DNA from: CATQHD01 sp965243165
Lineage (GTDB): Bacteria > Actinomycetota > Acidimicrobiia > Spongiisociales > Spongiisociaceae
Direction of reading: 5' to 3'
NCBI GenBank assembly: GCA_965243165.1
Contig: OZ251535.1
Span: 2,542,001-2,606,000, forward strand
Length of the DNA stretch: 64,000 nt
The notes beneath the pieces were generated by a model, which saw only the letters and a list, made by a program, of their open reading frames with translations, did not search any database and was not told the origin of the DNA. Position 1 is the stretch's first letter; the number at the start of each line of letters is the position of its first letter. Shown piece by piece: positions 47,640 through 57,374 of the stretch. Made by a program: the position numbers and the translations under genes.

Positions 47640-48074
47640 CTCACGGAATCGAGGCGGACCTCTATCTTGGCCATCCGTTCCGTGAGGAGGCTCACCTGTT
47701 CGACGAGACGGTCGATCCGGGCGCCGTTGGCGGCGATCCTGCGATTCGCCGCCTCGAAACCCGCCTGCATCTCCTGACGCAGAGCCGCCATCCGGGCGCA
47801 GGTTCGCCATCTCCTAGCGCAACTCCTTGCGCAGATACCCCATCTCCTTGCGCAGATACCCTATCTCCTGACGCAACTCCTCGCGCAGATACCCCATCTC
47901 CTGGCGCATCTCTCGCCGCAGGGCGTACGCTGCGGTGTTCGCCTGCGTGTCTCGGCGCTGGTCTGCCATATCCCGCCACAGGGCGTAGACCAAGGCCAAC
48001 AGCCATACCAAGACCGCGATGAACAAACCGCCGAGGGCCGACAGCAACAAAACCGTGAGCGGTGTCATCTCCAT
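47637..48074 (-). pseudogene. Coiled-coil membrane protein family, copy c (nonsense and frameshift, IS481 at its stop)
   Basis: ATG 48074 starts MEMTPLTVLLLSALGGLFIA and reads through heptads EMGYLREELRQEIGYLRKE before an in-frame TAG at 47814, within a 21-bp repeat array. A frameshift follows; the conserved end (AGFEAANRRIAANG... IEVRLDSVS) reaches a TAG that lies inside the CCTAGC duplicated by IS481 copy 2. Two lesions make it non-functional. Confidence 0.8.
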
Positions 48075-48340
48075 AACGGGTCGAAGCCTACCAGAGACCG
48101 CCGAGAAATGCAGGCCTGACCACACCCCCGGCGGGAACAACCAAGACAGAACGGCCCGGATCGTCCCCGCCGGATAAACCGAGCTGCTGTTACTGCCGGG
48201 CCGGAGACCAGTGAAGGGGCCGGACACTGTCGGGGGAGGCCTAGATGAGTAGTTCCAAGGGGTGAGGTGGGAAATACCACAGATCGGCGGTGGGAGTGTC
48301 CATGATCCGGGGTGAAAACCCCTGACCTTGGAGGCCTGGA

Positions 48341-49249
48341 ATGAACCCGGATCTGGACACCCTCGCGACTGCACTCTACACAACCATCGACGACCTCATA
48401 GCCGAAAACCCCCACTGGACGCCCCCCGCGGCCCAAGATAGGCATCGCCCCGAAACTGTCCGACGCCGAGCTGACCCGCCCTCGCGGTGCTGCAAACCCT
48501 CCTCGGATACGACTCCGAAGCCCGGTTCATCCGCTACGCCCGAACACACCTCCGCCCCTGGTTCCCCAACATCCCCCAACGAGCCGGATACAACAAACGC
48601 CTCCGCCGCAGCCACCACCTCCTCCAACACATCACCGCCCATCTCGCCCGGATGACCCCATCCCGGCGGCGGCGTCTGGCTGGTCGACTCCACCCCCGTA
48701 GAATGCGGAACCAGCCGCCAAACCCAACAACGCTCCGACCTGGCCGGATACGCCGCCTACGGCTACACAGCGTCCCACCACCGGTACTTCTGGGGTCTCC
48801 GCCTCCACCTCATCGCCGCGCCCTCCGGCCTGCCCATCACCTACGCACTGGCTCCCGCCACAGCAGACGAACGCGACATCTGCCTTCACATGATCTCCCG
48901 CCGCGGCCCCGCCCGCCCCGGGCAGACCCTCATCGCCGACAAAGGCTACCGAAGAACCAGCTTCGAGCAGCACCTCGACCAAGCCGGGATCACCCTCATC
49001 CGCCCTCAACTCAAAACAGAACAACCCCGACCCCACCAGAAATTCCTACAGCCCTTCCGTCAAACCATCGAATCAATCATCCAGACCCTCAAAAACCAGC
49101 TCGGCCTCAACCGCCACGGCGGACGCACCCTACCCGGCGTCGCTGTACGCGTCGTCCAACGGCTGCTTGCTCTCACCGCTGTCATCTGGCACAACGAAAC
49201 CACCCAACAACCCGGCCCCGCCCGTTCCCTCATCGCATACGACCACTAG
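48341..49249 (+). pseudogene. IS982-type transposase, multiply frameshifted
   Basis: Segments in three frames reconstruct a single DDE transposase. These are NPDLDTLATALYTTIDDLI, then KIGIAPKLSDAELTR, LAVLQTLLGYDSEARFIRYA, VWLVDSTPVECG (first Asp), AYGYTASHHRYFWGLRLHL, and GQTLIADKGYRR with FRQTIESIIQTLKNQLGLNRHGGR (Glu). At least three single-base shifts separate them. Ends were not defined. Confidence 0.82.
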
Positions 49250-49268
49250 AACCCTGGAAACAACCATC

Positions 49269-49870
49269 TAGAAGACGAGCGGATAGGTGTGATAGGCGGA
49301 GAAGGATAGAAGTTTGTTGGTAGACGGCGGTTGCCTGCCGGGGGTTTCGCCGGGAGGCAACGCACCCGAACAACCTGGTCGGTCCCTATCCGCGCGCCCT
49401 CTTGAGATGAACAACCGGGGTCAGCGGGAGCTCGCCTTCCGTCCGGCTGCTGAAACTTGTCACACCCCCCTGATACCTTGGGGAGGTACACACACCGCAG
49501 CCGGTCCGGATGCTGCGGTCATACAGAGGCCGCCCCGCCCAGGGCCGAGGCTCCAAGGGCGGAGCGGCCGACCTGGCTGTGCCGAGACGGATCGGGCGCA
49601 GAGGGCCGCACGCCCTCTGCGGTCGAAAACGGTGGTTCGGAGGCGGCGGGGGCGGGGTCCCGGCGAAGCCGGGGCGGGGGGCCGAGAACGCGAAAAACGA
49701 ATGCGCTGCCCGGCTTGGTTTCAGGTTCAGAAGACGAGCCGATGGGGCAGGGGAATAGAGATTGTTACCGGTCATCGGGTTGCCTGCCGGGGGTTTCGCC
49801 GTGAGGCCAACGCATCCGAACAACATGGTTCGGCCCTATCCGCTGTGCTTCTTAGACGAAGTAGACATCC
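49269..49870 (+). repeat. R3 dispersed repeat, copy at 49 kb
   Basis: Duplicate of the unit at 44960 with only a few differences (one G fewer in GCCGGGAGGCAACG; GGTCGAAAACGG for GTCCGAAGACGA). Together with coiled-coil copy d it forms the second half of the segmental duplication. A copy of the hairpin at 45668 lies at about 49976-50006. Confidence 0.8.
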
Positions 49871-50157
49871 CGGGAGTGGTGAACGGGCGGCTGGGGCGGC
49901 GGCCGGTCGTCCTGTGTCCTCAACGGGTCCGAGGGTGAACGACCCTGGACGCACCGGAAACTTAGACCAGAAAACGGGGAAGGCCCCAAAAGAGGGGGCC
50001 TTTCCTAAATCAACGACTGCACCCGCCTCGGATGCGCCGAGATCCACACCGACAAACCGCCCGTACCGCGACGGGGTTCCCCGCAACGGGCCAGGATAGA
50101 AAGGGTTTCCTGGGGTTCTCTACGTCCGGCGGTGAAGCCGGAACGCATCCGAGAGGC

Positions 50158-50592
50158 CTAGTTCACGGAGTCGAGGCGGACCTCTATCTTGGCCATCCGT
50201 TCCGTGAGGAGGCTCATCCGTTCGGTGAGAAAGTCGATCCGGGCGCCGTTGGCGTCGATCCGGGCGCCGTTGGCAACGATCAAGGCGCCGTTGGCGTCGA
50301 TCCGGGCCGTGTTGGCGTCAATCCGGCGGTTCGCCGCCTCGAAACCCGCCTGCATCTCCTGACGCAGGTTCGCCGTCTCCTGACGCAGGTTCGCCGTCTC
50401 CTGACGCAGGTTCGCCGTCTCCTGACGCAGGTTCGCCGTCTCTTGGCGCAGGTTCGCCGTCTCCTGGCGCATCTCTCGCCGCAGGGCGTAGACCAAGGAC
50501 ACCAGCCATCCCAAGACCGCGATGAACAGACCGCCGAGGACCGACAGCAGTATCACCGTGAGTTGCGTCATCTCCATAACAGGTCGAAGCAT
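50158..50592 (-). CDS. Membrane-anchored heptad coiled-coil protein, copy d
   Basis: 144 residues. TM helix LTVILLSVLGGLFIAVLGWL, then REMRQE and five copies of the heptad TANLRQE encoded by five 21-bp units at 50356-50460. The conserved module follows, with four IDANGAR-like heptads, ending MAKIEVRLDSVN. The heptad number differs from copy b although the flanks are duplicates, so the rod length has changed since the duplication. Function unknown. Confidence 0.75.
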   Translation of the reverse strand: MLRPVMEMTQLTVILLSVLGGLFIAVLGWLVSLVYALRREMRQETANLRQETANLRQETANLRQETANLRQETANLRQEMQAGFEAANRRIDANTARIDANGALIVANGARIDANGARIDFLTERMSLLTERMAKIEVRLDSVN

Positions 50593-50786
50593 ACCAGAAG
50601 CCGCCCAAACGTGCAGGCCGGATGCGTTCCCCAGATCCAGCGCCCCCGGCAGAGCGAACCATCTCTCGAATCCGGCTTGCCCCAGGACCCGGATAGAAGC
50701 AGGCCCGGCTAGAGGGAAGGTGCTGAGTTCCTCGACGTCCGGCGGTGAACACCGGAACGCATCCGAGAGGAGGCCTAGTTCAGGGG

Positions 50787-51025
50787 GACGGCGGCTGCTG
50801 GTAGACCGGATACTGGTCCAGGGCTGGTCCGCCGCGCAAGCAGCCGAAGCGATGGGCGTGTCCCGCCAGACCGCCTACCGGTGGCTGGCCCGCTTCCGAA
50901 ACGAAGGCGAAGCAGGCCTGGCAGACCGGTCGTCTCGTCCGCATGCTTCTCCCCGCCGGGTTCCGCCCGAAGCCGAGGAACAAGTGATCACAGACCGCAT
51001 CACCGAACGGGAAGGCCCCCATCTG
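50787..51025 (+). pseudogene. IS481 transposase fragment (internal)
   Basis: Encodes the equivalent of residues about 14-92 of the intact transposase (GRRLLVDRILVQGWSAAQAA to TEREGPHL), truncated at both ends. It is preceded by GGAGGCCTAGTTCAGGG, the stop-codon end of a lost seventh coiled-coil gene. It is joined on the right to the 4.25-kb duplicated unit at about 51034. Confidence 0.85.
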
Positions 51026-51187
51026 AACGAAGCGGAACCATCTCGATCGGCGGCCGGCCTCTGGTCCGCAGGCGGTGAACTTGCGGTTGCGGCGGCTTGG
51101 GATCGGACGAACACCGCCGGCAGAATTGCCCAGCTTCAGCACCGCCGCCGGCCCCCGGCCCGGCAGAGCGAAACACCCCCCGAAAAA

Positions 51188-51220
51188 CGGGAAGGCCCCC
51201 ACAAAGGTGGGGGCCTCCCG
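51188..51220 (-). terminator. Intrinsic terminator of the SLH surface-protein gene, left copy
   Basis: A near-perfect stem CGGGAAGGCCCCCAC / GTGGGGGCCTCCCG with an AAA-type loop, followed on the minus strand by GTTTTTCG. It begins about 20 bp after the stop codon. Confidence 0.85.
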
Positions 51221-51241
51221 TGTTGGCTTGGTCTGCCTGGG

Positions 51242-54200
51242 TCAGCTGCGGTCGAGCCGGTAGATCGTATACACCTGCTCGTCAAGCTCCCGAACGGTAA
51301 CGTCAGGCGTGTCCGGGTCATTGTCGTCGTCGCGGTCGACGTCGATGTAGACCGGCTTGAAACCAGAAGCATAAATAGTCCCGTTCGACTGGTCGTAGGC
51401 AACACTCCAGCCCAGCCGCTGATTCGCCGCCGTACCGAGGTACTCCATCGACGGATCAGCCATATCATCCCAGTCACCGCCGGAAGGACGGGCATACACA
51501 GCCACCGAACCCCGCCAGTCGCCGTCCGCCCGGCCGCCGTTGCCGACCGCGATCTCAGAACCATCAGCCCTGACCGCCACCGTGTTCCGCCTCATCGGAT
51601 CACCAGCCGCGAAATCAGAACCCGCCGAGTTGGAAAGCGTGCTGCTATCAGGACTCACATCCCAATACCCATTCGCCGCAGTGCCCTGCGCTTCGAACAC
51701 ATACACGCTGCCCGCCCCCGGAGCGCTGGCCGCCAGCGTCTTCCCGTCAGCGGAGATATCCACCGACGCCCCGAGCATCTCACCAGCGTTCCCCGTCAAC
51801 TTGGCGAGAGGCCGCTGCCAACCACTACCATCCCCGCCCCTCCAGTCGATATTGTTGAGGCGGCCCCTGTCAGCGAACGGCTTCCTCACGTAGACGTAAA
51901 CAGCTCCAGCGTCTTCCCCGCCGAAGTCAGCCCCCGAAACACCAACCGCGATGACCGACCCGTCCTCGCTAACCGCGATCGCGTTGTTGCCTCCGAAGTC
52001 GTCCACTTGGAGTTCAGCGTTGCCGGAGCCTGGTTCGGCCGGAACGAGAATGTTGACAGTCCCAGACGCGCCGGTCGTCCACATATCAATAGCGGAGTCG
52101 CCCTGTGGCTGGTCCCATCTCGTCTGGTTGGCGTGCATCGTGTACACGAAAACCAAGCCAGTGCCGCCCTTGGCCCAGCCAGAGCCGGGGGTGCCGGTGT
52201 TGGCGGCACCCGCCTTGTCGTCCCCCGGCGCGCCGACCACCATCGTCCTCCCGTCCCCGGAGAAAACAATCGAATCCGTGAACATACGGTCAGCGTGACC
52301 CTGGCTCGAGTGCGCCGCTTCACCGAAGGAACCTCCCGGATAGTTCGGGCTGGGCCCCCAACCGGTGTGACGGTCGTCGGCGTTCGCGCCCCCGCCCCCC
52401 TCCGTGTCCTTCCAGCTGTCACCGGCGGGCCTCGTCCAAATGAAGAAATCAGTGAACTGGGCCACGATCTTGTTGACAGCCAAAGCGTTGCCGTCGTCAG
52501 TCAACGCCACAGTCTGCCCGAGCAAGGTCCCTTCAATCAGCGAATCAGTATCCCCGGCTTGCCTCACCACCTGCGGCGCGTCGTCGTTCGAGCCTTCATA
52601 GATGTAGACCCGGCCCGCGTTCTCCGCCTCCCCCGAATCACCAGACGGCTCGCCGGGCGACCCCACCACGATCACACCGCTCCCCACCGAGAACGACGAC
52701 CCGTACCGGGCCTCCCCAGCAGTAGCCCGCAACATGCCGCCGTCTACCCTGCCAGCGTCTGTGTTGTCAGCCGACGGATACGCCAACACCTCCGAAATCG
52801 GCTCCAACATAGAAGTGAACCGGCTCACGTTCTTCGCCGACGTCTGATAATTCGACACCGACACGAACGCCGCCTTCGGATCCGCCTCCGCGCCGAACTC
52901 CTTCTCGAAGTCCTCCAACAACACCGCCCCCTCAGTCGAGTTCAACTGATCGTTGTTGTCATAGGCAACCAACGACACCCCAGGCCCAGCCAGGATCAAC
53001 CGATTGTTCTCAGCATCGGCCAGCATCACCCGACCCGAAGCCGAATCACCATTCCCCGGCTCCACAGCCCAATAGTGAGACACCCGATCAGCCGACACAT
53101 CATCATCAGTCGTCGTAGTGCCCAGCCTGGTCATAGCCCAGATCGTCTCGATCCCACCCGCAGACGAATCCCGATTGTACGACAAACCAGCCTTACCCCG
53201 CCGGTCCGTAGTCTTAGACTGCCGGGAACTCCCCGTGAACATACGGCTCGTCTCGCTCGCCGGGTCGAACAACAAACCCACAGTCTTAGAATCAACAACC
53301 CGCTGACCGCCGATCCCGTCCTCATCGTCAGAGAAGAACTCGACCACCTGACGCGACACCCCATCACCGTACTGATCCGTCAACGTAGCCGTAACCGTAT
53401 TCGACGCACCCCGGTTCGTATCAGACGCCTCATGGAACTCCACAGCCTGCGTCAGCTTCAACACCGACGCCTTAGCCACCGAGTCCTCCCACACCACCGC
53501 CGCATCACCCCGAGGAGCAGGCGCAAACGCATCCCGCTGCTCCGGCGTCCGGCTGTCCTCAACGCCCACCATCTCCAACGTGGTCTTGTCATCGATCTCG
53601 AACGCAGCCGTAAAGTCAGCGTGCCGGCCCGCCCACAAATCCAAATCCAACCACGCCGCATCACCCCGCGTCCCCGACCGCGGGTCGTTCTGACGGAACG
53701 TAAGCTCCACCATCCCCGCCTCATCCGTCGTATACGAAGTCCCAGTCGAAGACGCAGTCGGCGCAACCCCCTCCGCGCCGCTATCAACAATCTCCGAAAC
53801 AGAACCCGAGAACTTCACCCCCTCCAACGCCACCGGCTCACCATCCTCATCCACCACCTGAATAGTGAACTTCACCGAAGCCCCAAACTTCGCCGCCGAC
53901 GCATTCGCCGGCAAATCATCCGACACCTTCAACTTCACCCCCGGCTTCGACACCGCAACCTCCACCGACGGCGCCGACACATCATCCGCATCGAACACAT
54001 CACCCACATCACCCGACCACGCCCAAATCGTCGCCGAATCATCCTCCAAATTCACCGTCCCCGACCAATCACCCGAAGGATCAGTCGACTCATCACTAAA
54101 CACAATCTCACACGCCGACGAATGCGTCTCCGCCTTCACCGAATCACTCACACAACGCCCATCCTCCCCAAACGCATTACCCGGATCAGTCGAAGAAAAC

Positions 54201-55093
54201 ACATCAATCTTCTGATCCGGCAACGCCATCAAATCCGACCCCCGCACCGACACCGCCGCATCCACCGACTCACCAGTCGTAACCGCATCCTTCGACACCT
54301 GCAACGTCAACCCCACCGGCCGAGCAGCCGTATGCGCCAACATCCGCGTAATAAACACAGCCATCTGCGCCCGCGTCACCAAACCACCCGGAGAAAACGC
54401 ATCATCCGACGTACCCCGAGCAACCCCCACCTCGAACATACGCCGAATCGCCGAATACTCACCCCGAGTCACCTGATCAATATCACCAAACACCTCATCA
54501 TCAGGACTCACATCCCCCAACTCGAACACCTCACCCCCAAACGCACCAGTCCCCACCTGCGCCTTATCCAAAAACGCATCCAACATCTCAGCCATATTCG
54601 CCCTCGTCACATTACGCTCCGGATAAAACAACCCCCCAAACCCAGGCATAATCCCCAACTTCGCCATCTGCAAAACCGCCGTCCGCGTACCCTCAGACAC
54701 ATCCCCCAAATCCGTCAACTCAACATCAGACGTATCCGCCGGCAACGACACCCCCGCCGGAACCGCCGCCCGACTCAAAAACAAAGCCATCTGCCAACGC
54801 AACACCGGAGCACCCGGATCATACGTCGTCTCCGTCCGACCCTGCGTCACCCCAAAATGACCCAAACAATTCACCGCGTCCTCCGCGAACGAACCCACCA
54901 CATCCACCAAACCCCTCGACTCCAACGCCGGCCCCACACACGCCGAGAACAAAGCCTCCCGATCAGCCTCCCCCGACACCGCCCCCACCGGCCGAACCAC
55001 CCCCACCGCCAACAACGACCCAACCAAACCCAACACAGCCGCAACAGCCAACCACGACCGCCGCCGCACACCACCCGTCATCATCATGACCAT
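51242..55093 (-). CDS. Large SLH / Ig-like / beta-propeller surface protein, left copy
   Basis: 1283 residues. A signal peptide (hydrophobic AVAAVLGLVGSLLAVGVV) is followed by three SLH modules at about 65-260 (LRWQMALFLSRA, VTRANMAEMLDAF, VTRAQMAVFITRML). The middle third is a set of Ig-like beta domains. The C-terminal third has repeated propeller blades of FG-GAP type (SGDGRTMVVGAPGDDKAG, SEDGSVIAVGVSGADF, SADGKTLAASAPGAGSVYVF, RADGSEIAVGNGG). The protein is probably anchored to the cell wall by SLH and displayed as an adhesin or S-layer component. The third Met (55087) is better spaced from GAGAGG than the first. Codon usage in the N-terminal half is A/C-biased on the plus strand compared with core genes. 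Confidence 0.85.
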   Translation of the reverse strand: MVMMMTGGVRRRSWLAVAAVLGLVGSLLAVGVVRPVGAVSGEADREALFSACVGPALESRGLVDVVGSFAEDAVNCLGHFGVTQGRTETTYDPGAPVLRWQMALFLSRAAVPAGVSLPADTSDVELTDLGDVSEGTRTAVLQMAKLGIMPGFGGLFYPERNVTRANMAEMLDAFLDKAQVGTGAFGGEVFELGDVSPDDEVFGDIDQVTRGEYSAIRRMFEVGVARGTSDDAFSPGGLVTRAQMAVFITRMLAHTAARPVGLTLQVSKDAVTTGESVDAAVSVRGSDLMALPDQKIDVFSSTDPGNAFGEDGRCVSDSVKAETHSSACEIVFSDESTDPSGDWSGTVNLEDDSATIWAWSGDVGDVFDADDVSAPSVEVAVSKPGVKLKVSDDLPANASAAKFGASVKFTIQVVDEDGEPVALEGVKFSGSVSEIVDSGAEGVAPTASSTGTSYTTDEAGMVELTFRQNDPRSGTRGDAAWLDLDLWAGRHADFTAAFEIDDKTTLEMVGVEDSRTPEQRDAFAPAPRGDAAVVWEDSVAKASVLKLTQAVEFHEASDTNRGASNTVTATLTDQYGDGVSRQVVEFFSDDEDGIGGQRVVDSKTVGLLFDPASETSRMFTGSSRQSKTTDRRGKAGLSYNRDSSAGGIETIWAMTRLGTTTTDDDVSADRVSHYWAVEPGNGDSASGRVMLADAENNRLILAGPGVSLVAYDNNDQLNSTEGAVLLEDFEKEFGAEADPKAAFVSVSNYQTSAKNVSRFTSMLEPISEVLAYPSADNTDAGRVDGGMLRATAGEARYGSSFSVGSGVIVVGSPGEPSGDSGEAENAGRVYIYEGSNDDAPQVVRQAGDTDSLIEGTLLGQTVALTDDGNALAVNKIVAQFTDFFIWTRPAGDSWKDTEGGGGANADDRHTGWGPSPNYPGGSFGEAAHSSQGHADRMFTDSIVFSGDGRTMVVGAPGDDKAGAANTGTPGSGWAKGGTGLVFVYTMHANQTRWDQPQGDSAIDMWTTGASGTVNILVPAEPGSGNAELQVDDFGGNNAIAVSEDGSVIAVGVSGADFGGEDAGAVYVYVRKPFADRGRLNNIDWRGGDGSGWQRPLAKLTGNAGEMLGASVDISADGKTLAASAPGAGSVYVFEAQGTAANGYWDVSPDSSTLSNSAGSDFAAGDPMRRNTVAVRADGSEIAVGNGGRADGDWRGSVAVYARPSGGDWDDMADPSMEYLGTAANQRLGWSVAYDQSNGTIYASGFKPVYIDVDRDDDNDPDTPDVTVRELDEQVYTIYRLDRS

Positions 55094-55162
55094 CCTCTCT
55101 CATCCAGACACCCGGACCAACACACCCCAACACAGGGCACATCCGGCACTTCAGACACCCAC

Positions 55163-55191
55163 ACTATACACCCAACCACACCCCCCGTCAA
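55163..55191 (-). promoter_or_regulatory. Sigma-70-like promoter of the SLH surface-protein gene, left copy
   Basis: On the minus strand TTGACG (55191-55186) is separated by exactly 17 bp from TATAGT (55168-55163), about 70 bp before the start codon. Upstream of it lies a 70-bp G/T-only-like tract (GGTTGGTTGGGTGGGGGTGG...). Matches to the consensus are five of six and four of six. Confidence 0.65.
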
Positions 55192-55282
55192 CTACCCTCA
55201 CCAACACCACCCCCCACCCCCACCCAACCAACCAGACACAACAACCCCAACCCACCCAAAAAATAACCTGACCAGGCACTTC

Positions 55283-55641
55283 GTTGCTCTCCGGCGACTG
55301 TGAGGCGGCGCTTCTGCGCCTCTGCCCGGGATGTCGACCAGGGCCGCTCCGCCTCTCCTGCCCGGCCTCGATCGACGCTGCCCAACCCCATTCGGTCTCG
55401 GTTGTTCACCGCATCGTCGATCGCAACCCAAACCCCAAGCGGGCGCGGGGACCTCCCGCGCCCGCCTGCTCGGCTGCCCGCCCGCGCCGCCCCGCCCCCC
55501 GCTCGAGATCGTCCGGCGGCGCCGCTCGGGAGCTGCCCGGTCCCACAGCCCGGCCGGGGCGCAGCCGGCGGGGCCCGGCGGCCATGCCGCCCGGACGCGG
55601 GGAGGATCGACCATCTCCTTGTGTGTGGTAGCATTGCTCCG
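55283..55641. other. Intergenic stretch between duplicated unit and coiled-coil nuclease-like gene
   Basis: About 360 bp without a supported gene. It contains one strong hairpin, GCGGGCGCGGG/CCCGCGCCCGC at 55439-55464, with no T-run. Otherwise G+C-rich and featureless. Confidence 0.4.
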
Positions 55642-56442
55642 ATGGCTGTCATCAACACGATCGAGGACCTCACGCAGGCGCTGGACGAGCACCCCGAATG
55701 GGTGGACGCCCTACGGGCGCGCCTGTTGCCCGTCGAGGTTTCCGAAACGCCTCGGCGCCTCGACAACTTCATCGCCAAGGTGGACGCCTACCTAGAGGCC
55801 AACGACCGGCGCATCGAGATCCTCGAATCGCAAACCGAGGCCATCAGAGAAGAGACCGAAATACTAAAAGAACGCCACGATGCCTTCATAAAACGAACCG
55901 AGGCCATAGAGAAACGAACCGATGCTCTAGAAAAACGAACCGATGCGCTCGAACGCCATGTGAGGAATCTCGAGCGGCGGTTCGAGCGTCAAGAAAAGGA
56001 CGCCGGATTCATCAAAGGTGACCTCTTCGAGAGGAGAATCCTCGCGATAGCGGACATGGCCGCCGAGGATATGGGTCTTACCTGGACGAGAACCCTGACC
56101 GGGGCGGACCTCTTGGAGATGACCAGAAACGGCGACACCTCCGGCGTCGCCCGCGGCCGTCTGAGGAGCTTCCGGCTGATGGACCTGGGGATGGAAGCCG
56201 CCGACCAAGACGGCGCGCCTTGTTACATAGCCGCGCAGGTGTCGTACACCGTCGACGACCGCGACATCAACCGGGCCGTCGACGGAGCGAGGCTGCTCAC
56301 CAGGTTCACCGGCCTCCCCGCCCGCGCCGCCGTGATCGGTGTCCGCAGCGATGAACGCATCCAGGGCCGGATCGAAGCAGGCGACGTGTTCTACTGGAAA
56401 GCGGCCGAAGAAGACGAAGAAGACGACCTGTTGCCGCGCTGA
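55642..56442 (+). CDS. Coiled-coil protein with nuclease-like C-terminal domain (DUF3782-like)
   Basis: 266 residues from ATG 55642. The N-terminal region INTIEDLTQALDEHPEWVDALRARLL is common in a family of bacterial proteins of unknown function. A coiled coil follows at about 45-120 with heptads EAIEKRTDALEKRTDALE. The C-terminal domain (FIKGDLFERRILAIADMAA ... CYIAAQVSYTVDDRDINRAVDGARLL ... PARAAVIGVRSDE) looks like the PD-(D/E)xK-type fold of DUF3782 relatives; assignment is from memory and not certain. The acidic tail EEDEEDDLLPR is notable. Function unknown. Confidence 0.65.
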   Translation: MAVINTIEDLTQALDEHPEWVDALRARLLPVEVSETPRRLDNFIAKVDAYLEANDRRIEILESQTEAIREETEILKERHDAFIKRTEAIEKRTDALEKRTDALERHVRNLERRFERQEKDAGFIKGDLFERRILAIADMAAEDMGLTWTRTLTGADLLEMTRNGDTSGVARGRLRSFRLMDLGMEAADQDGAPCYIAAQVSYTVDDRDINRAVDGARLLTRFTGLPARAAVIGVRSDERIQGRIEAGDVFYWKAAEEDEEDDLLPR

Positions 56443-56641
56443 ACTCGATCGGCGTCGGGCGGGTGGATGCCGGCCTCCGCCCCCCGCCGGACCAACAACC
56501 CGCCGCTCATGTAACCGCCGCTCCCGTTGTTGCCCGCGGAGGCGCCGACTCCCGGGGGGCTGCCGCCCGACTCGACAGGCTCTTTCCCCGGTTCTGCCGC
56601 CAGCCCCTGGCCCGGTAGAGCGGGCGGGGCTGGGTCTACGG

Positions 56642-57145
56642 CTAGGCGAGGAAGGCTATCACTGAGCCGAAGAGGGTCAGATATCCTGCCATTACTGCTC
56701 CGAACATCCAGTAGGTGCGGGTAGTCAAGCGCTGATCGAGGGCCGAGCTGTGCTTCGCGAGGGCGGCGGTGTGCTCTGCGCCTTGCTTCTCGATAGCCGC
56801 GTTCTGCTTCTCGATAGCCGCGTTCTGCTTCTCGATGACCGCGTTCTGCTTCGCAATGGCCGCGATGTACTCCGCCCCCTGCTTCTTGATGGTTGCGTTC
56901 TGCTTCGCAATGGCGATGCGGACTTCCGCGCCCAGCTCCTTGAGAGCAACGGTGAATTCTGCCCCCTGCTTCTCGATAGCCGCGTTCTGCTTCTTGATGG
57001 TTGCGTTCTGCTTCTCGATGGCAATGCGGACTTCCGCGCCCAGCTCCTTGAGAGCAACGGTGTGCTCAGAAACCGCTTCGGCCATGTCCAGCCGAAGCTC
57101 CGCCTTCGCGGATTCGACCTTGGCGTCCACCAGATCCGCAGTCAC
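56642..57145 (-). CDS. Tail-anchored heptad coiled-coil protein
   Basis: About 167 residues from the GTG at 57145, which has GGAAGGGAG upstream; a longer frame to 57211 is possible. The rod consists of repeated heptads such as EKQNAAI and KKQNATI with two copies of the segment TVALKELGAEVRIAI, encoded by near-identical 21-bp and longer tandem units. A single C-terminal TM helix (MFGAVMAGYLTLFGSVIAFLA) ends the protein. The topology is reversed compared with the N-anchored family beside it. It resembles DUF1640/CCDC90-type coiled-coil membrane proteins in general design only. Confidence 0.65.
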   Translation of the reverse strand: MTADLVDAKVESAKAELRLDMAEAVSEHTVALKELGAEVRIAIEKQNATIKKQNAAIEKQGAEFTVALKELGAEVRIAIAKQNATIKKQGAEYIAAIAKQNAVIEKQNAAIEKQNAAIEKQGAEHTAALAKHSSALDQRLTTRTYWMFGAVMAGYLTLFGSVIAFLA

Positions 57146-57374
57146 GAGACTCCCTTCCCGACTGCCCTTCGGAAGCGCGCCGCTCACCCGCCGGTTGCCG
57201 CTCCTGATCAATTGCCCACCCAGTATACCGGATCCAACCCGCTTTCACCGCCGAATCGAAGGGATTTTTTTTAGCACTCCGAGGATTTTGAGCGTTTCGT
57301 GTGTGTTTTCTGCGGGGCCGGCACCCGGGGAGAGGGCCGCTCGGCGTGGATGCTGGACCCAATCGGGAGGCTGG

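Larger units (their letters stand above)
51034..55282. repeat. 4.25-kb direct duplication, left copy
   Basis: Matches 58324-62572 at a constant offset of 7290 bp with only a handful of substitutions. Both borders are sharp: GAACCATCTCGATCGG on the left and ACCAGGCACTTC on the right. The unit contains a complete gene with promoter and terminator. Confidence 0.95.

Noticed and set aside
50356..50460. Regular 21-bp direct repeats resembling a CRISPR array
   Set aside because: Units are contiguous without spacers and encode coiled-coil heptads; no cas genes.
50522..55303. 1593-codon plus-strand open frame
   Set aside because: It is antisense to the SLH surface-protein gene and arises from its codon bias; composition is an implausible Arg/His/Pro-rich string. 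The same shadow occurs at 57860-62557.
55439..55464. GC-rich hairpin as a terminator
   Set aside because: No T-run on either strand and no gene ends next to it.
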